From Bacillus sp. FJAT-26390 (GTDB lineage: Bacteria > Bacillota > Bacilli > Paenibacillales > Paenibacillaceae), in assembly GCF_001682865.1 (NCBI RefSeq), contig NZ_MAQX01000034.1:413569-477568 (forward strand): a stretch of DNA of 64,000 bases, in the 5' to 3' direction. A program made the position numbers and the translations under genes. A model generated the notes under the pieces. The model was given only the letters and a program-made list of their open reading frames with translations. It ran no database searches and was not told where the DNA came from. Of the stretch, positions 36,882-46,366 are shown piece after piece. The stretch's first letter is position 1; every line of letters begins with the position of its first letter.

Positions 36882-37784
36882 TTAACCTGTCACTTGATCC
36901 TCTTGAACGATCCACGTTTCGAACTCCCGTTTCCCTTCCTCGAGTCGAATGACTCTGGCGCCTCTCGGCAGCTTTCCGTAGCAATTATATCCGGTTACCC
37001 GTCCGTAACAAAGACGAATACCGTGCAAAGTGCCGCAATAGTCGTTGTCATGGTCATGGCCGGCAAATGTGCCAACCACATCGCCTGATTGTACCATCGC
37101 CCCGAACAAGCCTGTATTTACTTTGGGACACTCTACATTTTCCTCACGTGTGCCCGTCACTTGCTCTCCGCGCCACGCCGCGTCGTATTCGGGAATCGGA
37201 ATATGGAAAAAGGCCAGTGATCGAACCGGACCGCCGTTTTGAGCGGTAAGCTGCCTGGATTGCCCGGTATACCACTGGATTTGATCCGGGTGAATCCATG
37301 CATAGCCGCCAATTGGTTCCGGAGCATTGATGCCGGAGTCGAAGAAATAAAGCGCTGCCTCGTCCTTGGTTCCGTTAGCATTTCCAACCTTGAGCATAAA
37401 GTTGCCAATCCCGTTGATGTCATGAGGCCCTGCTTCAGAAAGACATTTTTCATCCTCCTGCTGAATAGCCAGAAGCTCCTCCCTGGTTACGCCTGCCTCC
37501 GCATCATGATTGCCGAACACAGCGGCCCAAGGAACACCTGACTCCACTACAGGCGCTATCGCCCTGCGAAAAGAAGCTTTCGGATCGGCAACGCCGTCGC
37601 TCCATATCATGTCACCCGTTAGTACGACCAGATCCGGCTTCTCGGCTGCAATGATGCCGCTAACTAAATCTGCCGTTTTCTCGTCCCTCTCACGCTCTTC
37701 CTCTTTGCCGTCTCCAAGATGCATATCGGTAAATTGCAAAATTTTAAAAGTGCCGTCTTCACGAAATTTTAGGCTGGCGGACAT
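36882..37784 (-). CDS. Calcineurin-like metallophosphoesterase (Icc/PAP-like)
   Basis: A 300-residue cytoplasmic phosphoesterase from ATG 37784 with GGAGG 7 bases upstream. The full set of metal-binding motifs is present: FTDMHLGDG, LTGDMIWSDG, FGNHDAE, AFFHIPIPEY and FAGHDHDND. It acts on a phosphate mono- or diester; the substrate is unknown. It lies 104 bases after iolB on the same strand with no terminator I can see, so it may be the last gene of the mannosidase-iol run. A phosphoesterase would suit processing of phosphorylated inositol or mannosyl-inositol compounds, but that is speculation. Confidence 0.88.
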   Translation of the reverse strand: MSASLKFREDGTFKILQFTDMHLGDGKEEERERDEKTADLVSGIIAAEKPDLVVLTGDMIWSDGVADPKASFRRAIAPVVESGVPWAAVFGNHDAEAGVTREELLAIQQEDEKCLSEAGPHDINGIGNFMLKVGNANGTKDEAALYFFDSGINAPEPIGGYAWIHPDQIQWYTGQSRQLTAQNGGPVRSLAFFHIPIPEYDAAWRGEQVTGTREENVECPKVNTGLFGAMVQSGDVVGTFAGHDHDNDYCGTLHGIRLCYGRVTGYNCYGKLPRGARVIRLEEGKREFETWIVQEDQVTG

Positions 37785-37888
37785 CCTTTTCCCTCCATTG
37801 ATCTTCATCGGTCTGCTTATTCGATGCGGTATCTATGCTTAACGAGCCTCTACAATCATCATAAGCCGTAGCCTCATCAACTGTCATC

Positions 37889-38698
37889 TTAAGGTTTCGT
37901 CATGATCCATTCATGGTCTTTGTCATTATGAAACTTCCAGATGCGGGTCGGGCCAGCCATCACATTCAAATAATAGCAATCATAGCCCGGAGGGGCAGAT
38001 ACCGGATGATAGCCGCGCGGCACCATGACGGCATGCCCGTTTTTCACGACCAACGTTTCATCGAGCGATCGGTCATCGGTATAGACACGCTGGATCGCAA
38101 ACCCTTGCTCAGGCTGGACCCGGAAATAATAAGTTTCCTCCAAAAGCGACTCCGATGGAAGATTATCCTGATCGTGCTTATGCGGTGGATAGCTTGACCA
38201 ATGTCCGTTAGGCGTAAACACCTCAACAACAAGCAAACTATCCGCAGGCTCCTGCTCTGGCAAAATATTATGAATCCGACGTTCGATGTTTCCATAGCCG
38301 CGCGTTTCGGTGCCTACCTGCGCAGGCGCAATCAATCTCGCCTTGTGGTTTCCGTATCCTGGCGCCGAGCATACGGCTACCTCAAGCTCAGTAAGCGCGT
38401 GGACGTGATAACGATCGCCGTTTGGAACATACACCGAATAAGGAGGGATTTGCTCGAACACATTCATCCGCTCGCCAATTGCCTGCCACTTCTGCTCCGC
38501 GGTTGTCACATCCGCTTTCCCGCTCAGCAAGACGAGACATACTTCCTTATCGGCGGTTTCCCTGCGTAAGTCTTGCCCCTTAGCGAGTCGAATGAATTCA
38601 AAGCCAACATACTGCCACTCCGCTGATTCGGGTGTAATTTGCATAAGGCTGCCTTCATGATTGGGTTCAGCCGATGGAGCTACGATTAGTTTGGACAT
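37889..38698 (-). CDS. iolB: 5-deoxy-glucuronate isomerase IolB
   Basis: A 269-residue bicupin enzyme that converts 5-deoxy-D-glucuronate to 2-deoxy-5-keto-D-gluconate in myo-inositol degradation. Family features seen: FEFIRLAKGQDL, CLVLLSGKADV, VYVPNGDRYHV, GNIERRIHNILPEQEPADSLLVVEVFTP, the metal-binding SSYPPHKHD and EETYYFRVQPEQGF, and VPRGYHPVSAPPGYD. Length matches the family. It follows iolA after a 123-base gap containing a hairpin. Confidence 0.95.
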   Translation of the reverse strand: MSKLIVAPSAEPNHEGSLMQITPESAEWQYVGFEFIRLAKGQDLRRETADKEVCLVLLSGKADVTTAEQKWQAIGERMNVFEQIPPYSVYVPNGDRYHVHALTELEVAVCSAPGYGNHKARLIAPAQVGTETRGYGNIERRIHNILPEQEPADSLLVVEVFTPNGHWSSYPPHKHDQDNLPSESLLEETYYFRVQPEQGFAIQRVYTDDRSLDETLVVKNGHAVMVPRGYHPVSAPPGYDCYYLNVMAGPTRIWKFHNDKDHEWIMTKP

Positions 38699-38762
38699 GT
38701 TTTATTTCCTCCTTTACGCTTTGCCGGAGCTGCCGAGCAGCCGCGTTTTTTCGCGCTCATCA

Positions 38763-38807
38763 GGCAAGCCGCTTCGCCTCAAATTACAAGCGCAGCGGCT
38801 GCTTGCC
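38763..38807 (-). other. Hairpin between iolA and iolB
   Basis: GGCAAGCCGCT and AGCGGCTGCTTGCC can pair around a 20-base loop. There is no U-tract, so it more likely affects message processing or stability than termination. Confidence 0.4.
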
Positions 38808-38821
38808 TTCCGGTTTGATTC

Positions 38822-40267
38822 TTACCAACGCGTCGTTATCATTTTTTTGCGCGTATAGAACTCTACGCCGTCGGTGCCGTTGGCATGAAGATCGCCGTAG
38901 AACGACTTTTTCCAGCCCGAGAACGGGAAAAACGCCATAGGGGCAGGAACGCCTAAATTTACGCCGAGCATGCCAGCCTCAATCGTCTCGCGGAATTGGC
39001 GAACATAACCTCCGCTCTTCGTAAACAGGCATGCGCCGTTCGCAAAGTCCGATGCGTTGGCAAGCTCAATCGCTTCCTCAAGCGTATCCACTCTCATAAT
39101 CGACAGCACAGGGGCAAAAATCTCGTCCTCCCAAATTTTCATCCCGCCTTGCACGTTATCAAAGATCGTCGGCCCGACAAAGTAACCCTTGCCCTCGCAG
39201 GCAGCATCTTTGCGTCCGTCACGCAGAAGAATCGCGCCTTCGTTCTCCCCGATCTCGATATATTTAAGCGTGCGCTCCTTATGCGGGCCGCGAATGACCG
39301 GACCGAGGAAAATGCCTTCCTCCGCGCCGTTGCCGATCGTGATGCGGTCCGCCGCTTCCATCAGCTTGCTCACGAGCGTATCCGCTACCTCGCCGACAGC
39401 TACTACTACGGAGCATGCCATGCAGCGCTCGCCCGCGGAGCCGAATGCGGCATTAATAATTTCTTTGACCGTTATGTCCATGTCTGCATCCGGCATAACG
39501 ATAGAGTGGTTCTTCGCGCCCGCAAGCGCTTGAACGCGTTTGCCATGTGCGGTTCCCGTTTTATAGACATACTCCGCTACCGGCTGCGAGCCGACGAAGG
39601 AAATGGCAATAACATCCTTATGCTCAAGAATGCCGTTAACGACATCATGCGCGCCATGGACGATATTGAACACGCCGTCCGGCAGGCCTGCTTCCGTAAA
39701 GAGCTCCGCAAGGCGATTAGCCAGCAGCGGCGTACGCTCCGAAGGTTTTAAGACAAAGGTGTTGCCGCAGGCGATCGCAAGCGGGAACATCCAGCACGGC
39801 ACCATCATCGGGAAGTTGAACGGCGTAATGCCCCCAACAACCCCAATCGGATACCGGTACATCGCGGACTCCAGATTCGTAGCGATATCCGGGAGCTGCT
39901 TGCCCATCATAAGCGTAGGAGCGCCAGCGGCAAACTCGACGCATTCAATGCCGCGCTGCACTTCGCCATAAGCTTCGCTGTAGCTTTTACCGTTCTCCAG
40001 CGTAACGAGGCGCGCGAGCTCACTCCAATTTTCAACCAGAAGCTGCTGGTATTTAAAAAGAATCCGTGCGCGGCGCGGAACCGGCGTGCGGCTCCATGTT
40101 TTGAACGCTTCCTTCGCCGTTTGAACGGCGAGGTCTAGGTCTTCGCGCGTAGAAAGCGGAACAAGCGCCAGCACCTCTTCCGTTGCGGGATTATATACTT
40201 CTTCAGTTGTCGCAGATGTTGATGGAACCCAAGCTCCGCCAATCCAGTTATTCAGTACTTGCGTCAT
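38822..40267 (-). CDS. iolA: Methylmalonate-semialdehyde dehydrogenase IolA/MmsA
   Basis: A 481-residue aldehyde dehydrogenase that oxidises malonate or methylmalonate semialdehyde to acetyl- or propionyl-CoA, the last step of inositol breakdown. It has the MmsA-type start [10 protein letters not shown], the NAD-binding [16 protein letters not shown] and KPSERTP, the [14 protein letters not shown] segment and catalytic Cys282 in GERCMACSV. The ending [15 protein letters not shown] is typical. It lies 31 bases after iolC in the same operon. Confidence 0.95.
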   Translation of the reverse strand: MTQVLNNWIGGAWVPSTSATTEEVYNPATEEVLALVPLSTREDLDLAVQTAKEAFKTWSRTPVPRRARILFKYQQLLVENWSELARLVTLENGKSYSEAYGEVQRGIECVEFAAGAPTLMMGKQLPDIATNLESAMYRYPIGVVGGITPFNFPMMVPCWMFPLAIACGNTFVLKPSERTPLLANRLAELFTEAGLPDGVFNIVHGAHDVVNGILEHKDVIAISFVGSQPVAEYVYKTGTAHGKRVQALAGAKNHSIVMPDADMDITVKEIINAAFGSAGERCMACSVVVAVGEVADTLVSKLMEAADRITIGNGAEEGIFLGPVIRGPHKERTLKYIEIGENEGAILLRDGRKDAACEGKGYFVGPTIFDNVQGGMKIWEDEIFAPVLSIMRVDTLEEAIELANASDFANGACLFTKSGGYVRQFRETIEAGMLGVNLGVPAPMAFFPFSGWKKSFYGDLHANGTDGVEFYTRKKMITTRW

Positions 40268-40298
40268 TGTCGTTAGCCCCTTTCAAATCTATGGATGA

Positions 40299-41309
40299 CT
40301 ATGAGATCGTTATTTTGCCATTGTTGCAGTCTTCAATATATTGATGGACTTGCGAGCTTGTTGGCATCGCATCGGAGCAGCTATGGCTTGAAATGACGAT
40401 GCAGGCCGCTGCGCTTCCGAACTCCATGCTTTTCTCGAGCGTCCAGCCTTCCATAATGCCATATAGAAAGCCCGCTGCATAAGAATCTCCCGCTCCGAAG
40501 GTTTTGATGACTTTCGCCGGGAAGCTTTTGGCGCGATGCGTCGTTCCGTCGGCCGTGTAGGCGATGGAGCCTTCCTTGCCGTGTTTGATGATGACGATTT
40601 TAGCGGAGTAATCGAACCATTTGGACGCCGTAAAATGATCGCTGTGATCCGGGTTTTGCTCGAACGCCTCCATCATATCGAACTCTTCGCGCGTACCTAG
40701 AATAATGTCGCATTTTTCAGCGGCAAGATTGTAATAGACAGCCGTCTCTTCTTTGGAAGTCCATGTATAAGGGCGATAATCGAGATCAAACGCGATGACG
40801 GTCCGATGTTTCTTGGCATAGTGCAGCGCTTGGAACACCGCTTCCCGCGAAGGGCTCTTGGCAAGTGCCGTCCCGGAAATCAGAAGCATTTTCGAATCGG
40901 CGATCAACTGCTCGCTTACTTCTCCCGCTTCCAGCATAAGATCAGCGACGTTATCGCGATACATAAGGATGCTGCAATCAGAAGGGCTCTTTATTTCCGT
41001 AAAAGCGAGACCTGTCACCGCGCCGGTGTGATCGGTCACCACATTTGAAGCGTCGATGCCGCCCCGCTTCAAATAATCGGCGATAAAACGTCCCATTTGG
41101 TCATCCGCGATTTTGCCGATAAAAGCGGTCTTTCGGCCGAGGCGGGACATGCCGATTGCAATATTGGCGGGGGAGCCGCCGACATACTTCGTGAACGTCA
41201 TCGTCTCTTCCATCGGACGGTTAATTTCATTCGCGTTCAAATCGATGCAAAGCCTGCCGATAGCGGTAAAATCAAACTTTTTATTATTTGAAAAAGAGAT
41301 ATAAGTCAT
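40299..41309 (-). CDS. iolC: 5-dehydro-2-deoxygluconokinase IolC
   Basis: A 336-residue PfkB/ribokinase-family enzyme that phosphorylates 2-deoxy-5-keto-gluconate in inositol catabolism. Seen: FDFTAIGRLCIDLNANE, the substrate-side GGSPANIAIGMSRLGRKTAFIGKI (PfkB signature 1), LDYRPYTWTS, and the catalytic GAGDSYAAGFLYG with its base Asp. It lies 42 bases after the iolD stop and 31 before iolA. Confidence 0.95.
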   Translation of the reverse strand: MTYISFSNNKKFDFTAIGRLCIDLNANEINRPMEETMTFTKYVGGSPANIAIGMSRLGRKTAFIGKIADDQMGRFIADYLKRGGIDASNVVTDHTGAVTGLAFTEIKSPSDCSILMYRDNVADLMLEAGEVSEQLIADSKMLLISGTALAKSPSREAVFQALHYAKKHRTVIAFDLDYRPYTWTSKEETAVYYNLAAEKCDIILGTREEFDMMEAFEQNPDHSDHFTASKWFDYSAKIVIIKHGKEGSIAYTADGTTHRAKSFPAKVIKTFGAGDSYAAGFLYGIMEGWTLEKSMEFGSAAACIVISSHSCSDAMPTSSQVHQYIEDCNNGKITIS

Positions 41310-41351
41310 TTGTGAGCTCCCTGCTTTCTTTGGACTTTACTTACTCGGCCG

Positions 41352-43217
41352 TTAGCGGAGGGTGACGGATTGAATTTTGGCATTCATCTCTTTGCCCGCC
41401 CTAACGACTACATCGCTGACGGATACCTCGGGAACGCCCACGTTCCACCAAGACTCATAACCTCCCGTATTCGTGCCCGGCACGACAGGAATTTCAATTA
41501 ACGTCGTCACCGTTTCTTGCTTAGCGAGCTGCAGCGCTTCTTTTAATTGCTCTGCATTGCCGGCTTTGTAAGCCTTCGCCCCCAAGCTGCGGGCATGCGC
41601 TGCAAAATCGATCGGCATATAAGAGCCGGACAGCTTGCCCGTCTCCTGGGAGCGATAGCGGAACTCGTTGCCGAATCCGTCGCTGCCATGACCGCGCTGC
41701 AAATTGTGAATGCATTGGAAGCCGTGGTTATCAAACAATAAAATCGTTATTTTACGCCCCTCCTGGAGGCTCGTTACCATTTCAGAATGAAGCATCAAGT
41801 AGCTTCCGTCCCCAACGACAGCATATACCTCGCGACCCGGCTCTGCTAAGGCTGCGCCAAACGCGCCCGCTATTTCATAGCCCATACAAGAGAAGCCGTA
41901 TTCCATATGATAGGTCTTCGGCTGGGCAGGCCTCCAAAGCCTATGAAGATCGCCTGGCAGACTGCCTGCCGCGCATACGATGACCGAGGATGGATCAAGC
42001 GTTTCTTGAATAACGCCAAGCGCCCTCGTTTGGGCAAAGCCCGCTTCATGCTCAGCCGCGTAAAGCCGGTCGACCTCGCTGTCCCATTCCTGCTTCAAAG
42101 CTGCGATGACGGACGGGTCATGCGAGCTGAGGTAACCGATTTGACCCAGTGCAGCATGCAGAGCCTTCAGCCCTTCTTTGGCATCAGCCGTAATAGCGGC
42201 GCCATTTAGCTTAGAGGAATCGAAGCTGCTTACATTTACGTTCACGAACTGGACATCCGGGTTGCCGAATGCCGATTTGGATGATGTCGTAAAATCGGAA
42301 TACCGAGTGCCGATACCGATGATTACATCCGCTTCCCTTGCCAGCTTATTGGCTGCCAGAGTCCCCGTAACGCCTATCGCCCCAACGTTTAACGGGTGAT
42401 TCCACGGCAAAGCGCTTTTGCCGGCCTGCGTCTCCGATACGGGAATGCCGAAGGCTTCAGCAAACACCTCAAGCTCCTTCATCGCATCGGCGTACAGCAC
42501 GCCGCCTCCTGCGATGATTAGCGGTTTCTTCTTATTTTTGATTACAGCAGCGGCGCGTTGAACGGCATCGGCTGCTGCCGGGCGCCGATCGATATAATGA
42601 ACCTTGCGCGCGAAAAAACCAGACGGGTAATCGTACGCTTCCGCTTGAACGTCCTGCGGCAGGGCAAGCGTAACGGCTCCTGTCTCTGCGGGATCAAGCA
42701 ATACGCGCATCGCATTCGCGCATGCCGACATCAGCTGCTCCGGCCGCACGATGCGGTCCCAATATTTGCTTACCGCTTTAAACGGCTCGTTCGCCGAAAT
42801 TGTGTAGTCGCTGCTTACCTCAAGCTGCTGAAGCACCGGGTCCGGCTGCCTGCTTGCAAAGTTGTCGCCCGGAAGCAGCAGTACCGGTATGCGGTTCACG
42901 GTTGCGGTCGCCGCTGCCGTTATCATATTCAGAGCGCCGGGACCGATAGAGGAAGTGCAGGCAAATATTTGCTTGCGGTTGCTTTGTTTCGCAAATGCGG
43001 CTGCCGCATGCACCATCCCTTGTTCGTTTTTCCCCTGCACATATACCAGATCACCGGCGCTTCTCTCTAAAGCTTCGCCGATGCCCGTTACGTTGCCATG
43101 CCCGAAAATACCCATAACGCCTTTTATAAACTTTGTCTCTATGCCGTCTACCGATACGTACTGGTTATCCAGAAAACGCAGCAGCGCTTGCGCCATCGTA
43201 AGCCGAATCGTCGTCAT
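41352..43217 (-). CDS. iolD: 3D-(3,5/4)-trihydroxycyclohexane-1,2-dione hydrolase IolD
   Basis: A 621-residue thiamine-diphosphate enzyme that opens the ring of the diketo-inositol intermediate. I start at ATG 43217 ([15 protein letters not shown]), preceded by GGGAGG at 11 bases; the longer frame is not supported. The three-domain ThDP layout is clear: N-terminal PYR domain ([38 protein letters not shown]), central domain, and C-terminal PP domain with [18 protein letters not shown]...[10 protein letters not shown], which holds the Mg-ThDP site. Length matches known IolD. Confidence 0.95.
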   Translation of the reverse strand: MTTIRLTMAQALLRFLDNQYVSVDGIETKFIKGVMGIFGHGNVTGIGEALERSAGDLVYVQGKNEQGMVHAAAAFAKQSNRKQIFACTSSIGPGALNMITAAATATVNRIPVLLLPGDNFASRQPDPVLQQLEVSSDYTISANEPFKAVSKYWDRIVRPEQLMSACANAMRVLLDPAETGAVTLALPQDVQAEAYDYPSGFFARKVHYIDRRPAAADAVQRAAAVIKNKKKPLIIAGGGVLYADAMKELEVFAEAFGIPVSETQAGKSALPWNHPLNVGAIGVTGTLAANKLAREADVIIGIGTRYSDFTTSSKSAFGNPDVQFVNVNVSSFDSSKLNGAAITADAKEGLKALHAALGQIGYLSSHDPSVIAALKQEWDSEVDRLYAAEHEAGFAQTRALGVIQETLDPSSVIVCAAGSLPGDLHRLWRPAQPKTYHMEYGFSCMGYEIAGAFGAALAEPGREVYAVVGDGSYLMLHSEMVTSLQEGRKITILLFDNHGFQCIHNLQRGHGSDGFGNEFRYRSQETGKLSGSYMPIDFAAHARSLGAKAYKAGNAEQLKEALQLAKQETVTTLIEIPVVPGTNTGGYESWWNVGVPEVSVSDVVVRAGKEMNAKIQSVTLR

Positions 43218-43320
43218 TCGTTTCAAGGCCTCCCTTAATATCCATGTGAGCCAACCTTTATGAGAAGAAAAAAGGGAGCGAGTTGTAAAGAAGCTCACTC
43301 CACCTATTTCCACCGCTAAT

Positions 43321-44085
43321 CTACTTGTTCCATTTGGCTGTCATTTCTTTCAAATAGTTAAAGCTAATCTCCAAGCTGTCGAACGGGCTGCCTGGGCAGT
43401 AATCCTGCTCCACGCAATACCATTCAACGCCGCTTTGCTCGCCCCACTTCAAAATCGGCTCAAAATCAATGACGCCGTTACCGATTTCCGTGAACGTTCT
43501 GCTTTCATCTGCGGACATATCCTTCAAATGCAGAATCGGTATTTTGTTCGGGAATTTGGACATGTATGAAAGAGGGTCACGGTTTGCAAAGCTTACCCAA
43601 TAGGTATCAATTTCCGGATAAATGAAGCGGTCGCCCTCAGGCTCCAGCACGAAATCCAGCGCCGGCTTCCCGTCGACTTCCGTTTCGAACTCGAATTCGT
43701 GATGGTGATAGCCGACGCGGAAGCCGAGCGGCTTTACTTTGTCGGAGATTTCAAGCAACTGGCGCTTCGCAAGGCGGTAACCTGCCTCATTTTGCAATTC
43801 GCCCTCCAAATAATGATTAAAGAAGTCCGTCGTACCGAACAGCCGCGCCTCTTCCAGCACGACATCAAGCTCCTGCGTCATCCGGTCCAAACCGACATGC
43901 ATGCCTGCAACGGATAATCCCGTCTCCTTCAGGACAGCGGCGATTTCGACTGCCGGATAATCATGCAAGCCGTCGATTTGAACGGCTTTCCAGCCCATCT
44001 TGCTCAGCGTGCGAAGCGTTTCATAGAAATCCTTCTTAAGCTCGTTCCTAAGTGTATATAGCTGAGCGGCAAATTTATGTTCCAT
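43321..44085 (-). CDS. Sugar phosphate isomerase/epimerase, AP-endonuclease-2 TIM barrel
   Basis: A 254-residue TIM-barrel enzyme of the PF01261 family, which includes IolE, IolH and IolI of inositol catabolism. Recognisable: [41 protein letters not shown] (metal-binding His/Glu), [24 protein letters not shown] and a late EQDYCPGSP. It is shorter than a typical IolE dehydratase (~300) and I cannot decide between dehydratase, IolI-type isomerase or an unrelated epimerase. It lies 103 bases upstream of iolD, where an inositol-pathway enzyme would be expected. Confidence 0.8.
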   Translation of the reverse strand: MEHKFAAQLYTLRNELKKDFYETLRTLSKMGWKAVQIDGLHDYPAVEIAAVLKETGLSVAGMHVGLDRMTQELDVVLEEARLFGTTDFFNHYLEGELQNEAGYRLAKRQLLEISDKVKPLGFRVGYHHHEFEFETEVDGKPALDFVLEPEGDRFIYPEIDTYWVSFANRDPLSYMSKFPNKIPILHLKDMSADESRTFTEIGNGVIDFEPILKWGEQSGVEWYCVEQDYCPGSPFDSLEISFNYLKEMTAKWNK

Positions 44086-44105
44086 TATTGTTGCTCCTCT
44101 CTATG

Positions 44106-45065
44106 TTAAATGCGGTCTGTAACCAAATCCAGCCATTTAATCTCGTTTTCTGTAAGCGGAATGCTCATTCCTTGAAGGGATGATTGCAATTCAGGCAGTC
44201 TCTCGGGACCGATGAGCGCTGCCGTCGGATACGTCTGGTGCAGCACGTAAGCAAGCGCGATTTGAATAGCTGACGCGCCTTTGCTGTTAGCTAGCTCAGT
44301 CGCGCGGCGATAACGCTCCCAGTTGTCCGCTGTATAATAAACGTCAACCATTTCTTCATCTTCCAAATTGTCAGGCGTATAACGTCCTGAGAAAAACCCG
44401 CCAGCCTGCGAGGACCAGGACAGAAGCGGCAAATTATTACTCTGATGCCATTCGATCATCTCTTGCCCAGCCGATATGCTGCCCGGCCAACGCGGGATGC
44501 GGCATTTTGCCAAGCTGAGGTTCGGGCTGCTGAATGTGAATCCGATTAAGCCATGCGTTTTGGCATAGTCGTTAGCCTCTTGAATTCTTTCGTGGCTCCA
44601 GTTCGATGCCCCGATCGCATGAATGCGTCCCGCTTCCACATGCGCGTTCAGCGCCTCCATAATCGGCCCAACTTCGACGGAAGGATCGTCGCGGTGCAGC
44701 GCGTAAAGGTCAATGTAAGAAGTGCGAAGCCGCTCTAAGCTCTCAAGCACATCCTTGTTAATCGCCTTTGCATTCACCCGATTGCCAGGCTCGCCGTCGT
44801 CCGGATGCGCGCCCTTTGTCATAATGTTGACCTGCTCGCGCTTGCCTGTCTCCTCCAGCCATCTGCCTATTTTCTGCTCGCAATCATCGTACTGGTGTGC
44901 CGTATCGAACGTATTGCCGCCCGCCGCGAGGTAAGCGCCAAACATCTCGTGAATGTAGTCCATATCGTCTGCACGCAAAAAGTTAGTAGAGCCCATAATA
45001 AGCTGTGAGCATGATTTAACGATCGGCTGCCCGTTTTGGCTTGCTTGAATTTGAATTGTTTTCAT
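44106..45065 (-). CDS. Aldo/keto reductase
   Basis: A 319-residue NAD(P)-dependent oxidoreductase with a TIM barrel. The catalytic tetrad is visible: Asp in NTFDTAHQYDD with the Tyr in the same segment, Lys in IMTKGAHP and His in YALHRDDP. The C-terminal part (ASAIQIALAYVLHQTYPTAALIGPE) holds the cofactor pocket. The operon has no iolG inositol dehydrogenase, so this enzyme could fill that oxidation step, or act on mannose or another sugar; neither is shown by the sequence. It starts 16 bases after the GH125 gene. Confidence 0.88.
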   Translation of the reverse strand: MKTIQIQASQNGQPIVKSCSQLIMGSTNFLRADDMDYIHEMFGAYLAAGGNTFDTAHQYDDCEQKIGRWLEETGKREQVNIMTKGAHPDDGEPGNRVNAKAINKDVLESLERLRTSYIDLYALHRDDPSVEVGPIMEALNAHVEAGRIHAIGASNWSHERIQEANDYAKTHGLIGFTFSSPNLSLAKCRIPRWPGSISAGQEMIEWHQSNNLPLLSWSSQAGGFFSGRYTPDNLEDEEMVDVYYTADNWERYRRATELANSKGASAIQIALAYVLHQTYPTAALIGPERLPELQSSLQGMSIPLTENEIKWLDLVTDRI

Positions 45066-45081
45066 GTTATCCCGTCCATTC

Positions 45082-46365
45082 TTAAGATGTTTGTTCGGCT
45101 ATTAGAGAGACGTATTCTGCAAATAAGCTGTTTGCCCATGCAAACCATGGTCTCGTAAAAGTAGATGGATCGTCTTTATGGAAGCCTTCATGCATAAATC
45201 CGGTTCCCGCATGGGTGGACGACAGCATCGACAGAATGTCGCGTTTCTCCTGCTCGTCAATTGAAGTCAGTCCCTGCATGCTCAGCGCGATATGCCAAAT
45301 ATAGGATTGCGGCGTATGCGGGCTGCCAATCCCTCTGGCTGCCGTTCCTTCAAAGTAGTACGGATTGTCTTCACTGAGAATAAACCGCCTTGTGTTCTGG
45401 TAAACCTCATCGTCCTTCGCCCTGTAACCGAGATAAGGAATTGACAGCAGGCTCGGCACATTGGCGTCATCCATCAGATTGTAGTTTCCGAATCCATCCG
45501 TTTCATAGGCATACATTTTGCCGTATTTGGGATGGTTGATCACGCCGTAGGTTTCAATGCCGTATTCGATTTCTTCCCTCAAGGCAGCCGCTTTGCCATT
45601 TAAATCGCTGTCCTTATAGATCGAGTCCGCAATTTCCTCCACGTACCTCAGAACGACAGCCGCAAACATGTTCGATGGGATCAAATATCCATGCGTGCAA
45701 GCATCGTCGCTTGGACGGAAGCCTGACCAGGTCATACCGGTATAATTGACCGGCATGCCCTTCCCGTTATTTCTAAGCGTATCGGTCGGCGGGCAATCCC
45801 GCCGAATGAATTGATAGGGCGATTGCTCGGTATGCCGCTGCTCCAGCCGCCAAAGATCGATAATTTGGTGCACGGCAGCTCGGAAGGAGTCATCGAACAA
45901 GCTCGTTATCCCCGTCTCTTTCCAATATAAGTAGCTTAGCCATATCGGATAACACAAGGAATCGATCTCATATTTCCGCTCCCAAACCCACGGATTAAGT
46001 TCGGTCTCATCTATGTCAATGCGGTTATCGTTATCCTCTACATTAAAGGCGTTAGCGTAAGGGTCGATTCCGATATATTTCAACTGCCTGCGAATCAAAC
46101 CTTCGATCATTTGCTGCAGCGTCTCATCCGATGCTGCGAGCGGGAGATAATGTTTCACTTGTGCAGAAGAGTCACGCAGCCACATAGCTGGAATATCGCC
46201 TGTAATGACGAAGGTTGTTCCGTCCTCTAATCGCTCTAAAGTCGTCTCAAACGTACTCGCAAAGCATGGGCCAAACATCGGGGCGAGCTTTTCCAGCTCA
46301 GGATGCCGCTCCAGCTTGCTAATCGTTTGTTCGACAAAATGGCTCATTTGATCGGTCAGTTTCAT
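45082..46365 (-). CDS. Exo-alpha-1,6-mannosidase (GH125)
   Basis: A 427-residue cytoplasmic enzyme of GH125 (metal-independent alpha-mannosidase, an alpha/alpha-barrel family). The start is ATG 46365, one base after the GH38 stop; a longer frame has no ribosome-binding site. Family hallmarks: [85 protein letters not shown] and the end [27 protein letters not shown]. Known GH125 enzymes trim non-reducing alpha-1,6-mannose by inversion. Tight coupling with GH38 suggests cooperative trimming of imported mannosides. Confidence 0.92.
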   Translation of the reverse strand: MKLTDQMSHFVEQTISKLERHPELEKLAPMFGPCFASTFETTLERLEDGTTFVITGDIPAMWLRDSSAQVKHYLPLAASDETLQQMIEGLIRRQLKYIGIDPYANAFNVEDNDNRIDIDETELNPWVWERKYEIDSLCYPIWLSYLYWKETGITSLFDDSFRAAVHQIIDLWRLEQRHTEQSPYQFIRRDCPPTDTLRNNGKGMPVNYTGMTWSGFRPSDDACTHGYLIPSNMFAAVVLRYVEEIADSIYKDSDLNGKAAALREEIEYGIETYGVINHPKYGKMYAYETDGFGNYNLMDDANVPSLLSIPYLGYRAKDDEVYQNTRRFILSEDNPYYFEGTAARGIGSPHTPQSYIWHIALSMQGLTSIDEQEKRDILSMLSSTHAGTGFMHEGFHKDDPSTFTRPWFAWANSLFAEYVSLIAEQTS

Positions 46366-46366
46366 T

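Noticed and set aside
38996-39751. 251-codon plus-strand open frame inside iolA
   Set aside because: Antisense to a certain MmsA-family gene, with no ribosome-binding site or recognisable domain.
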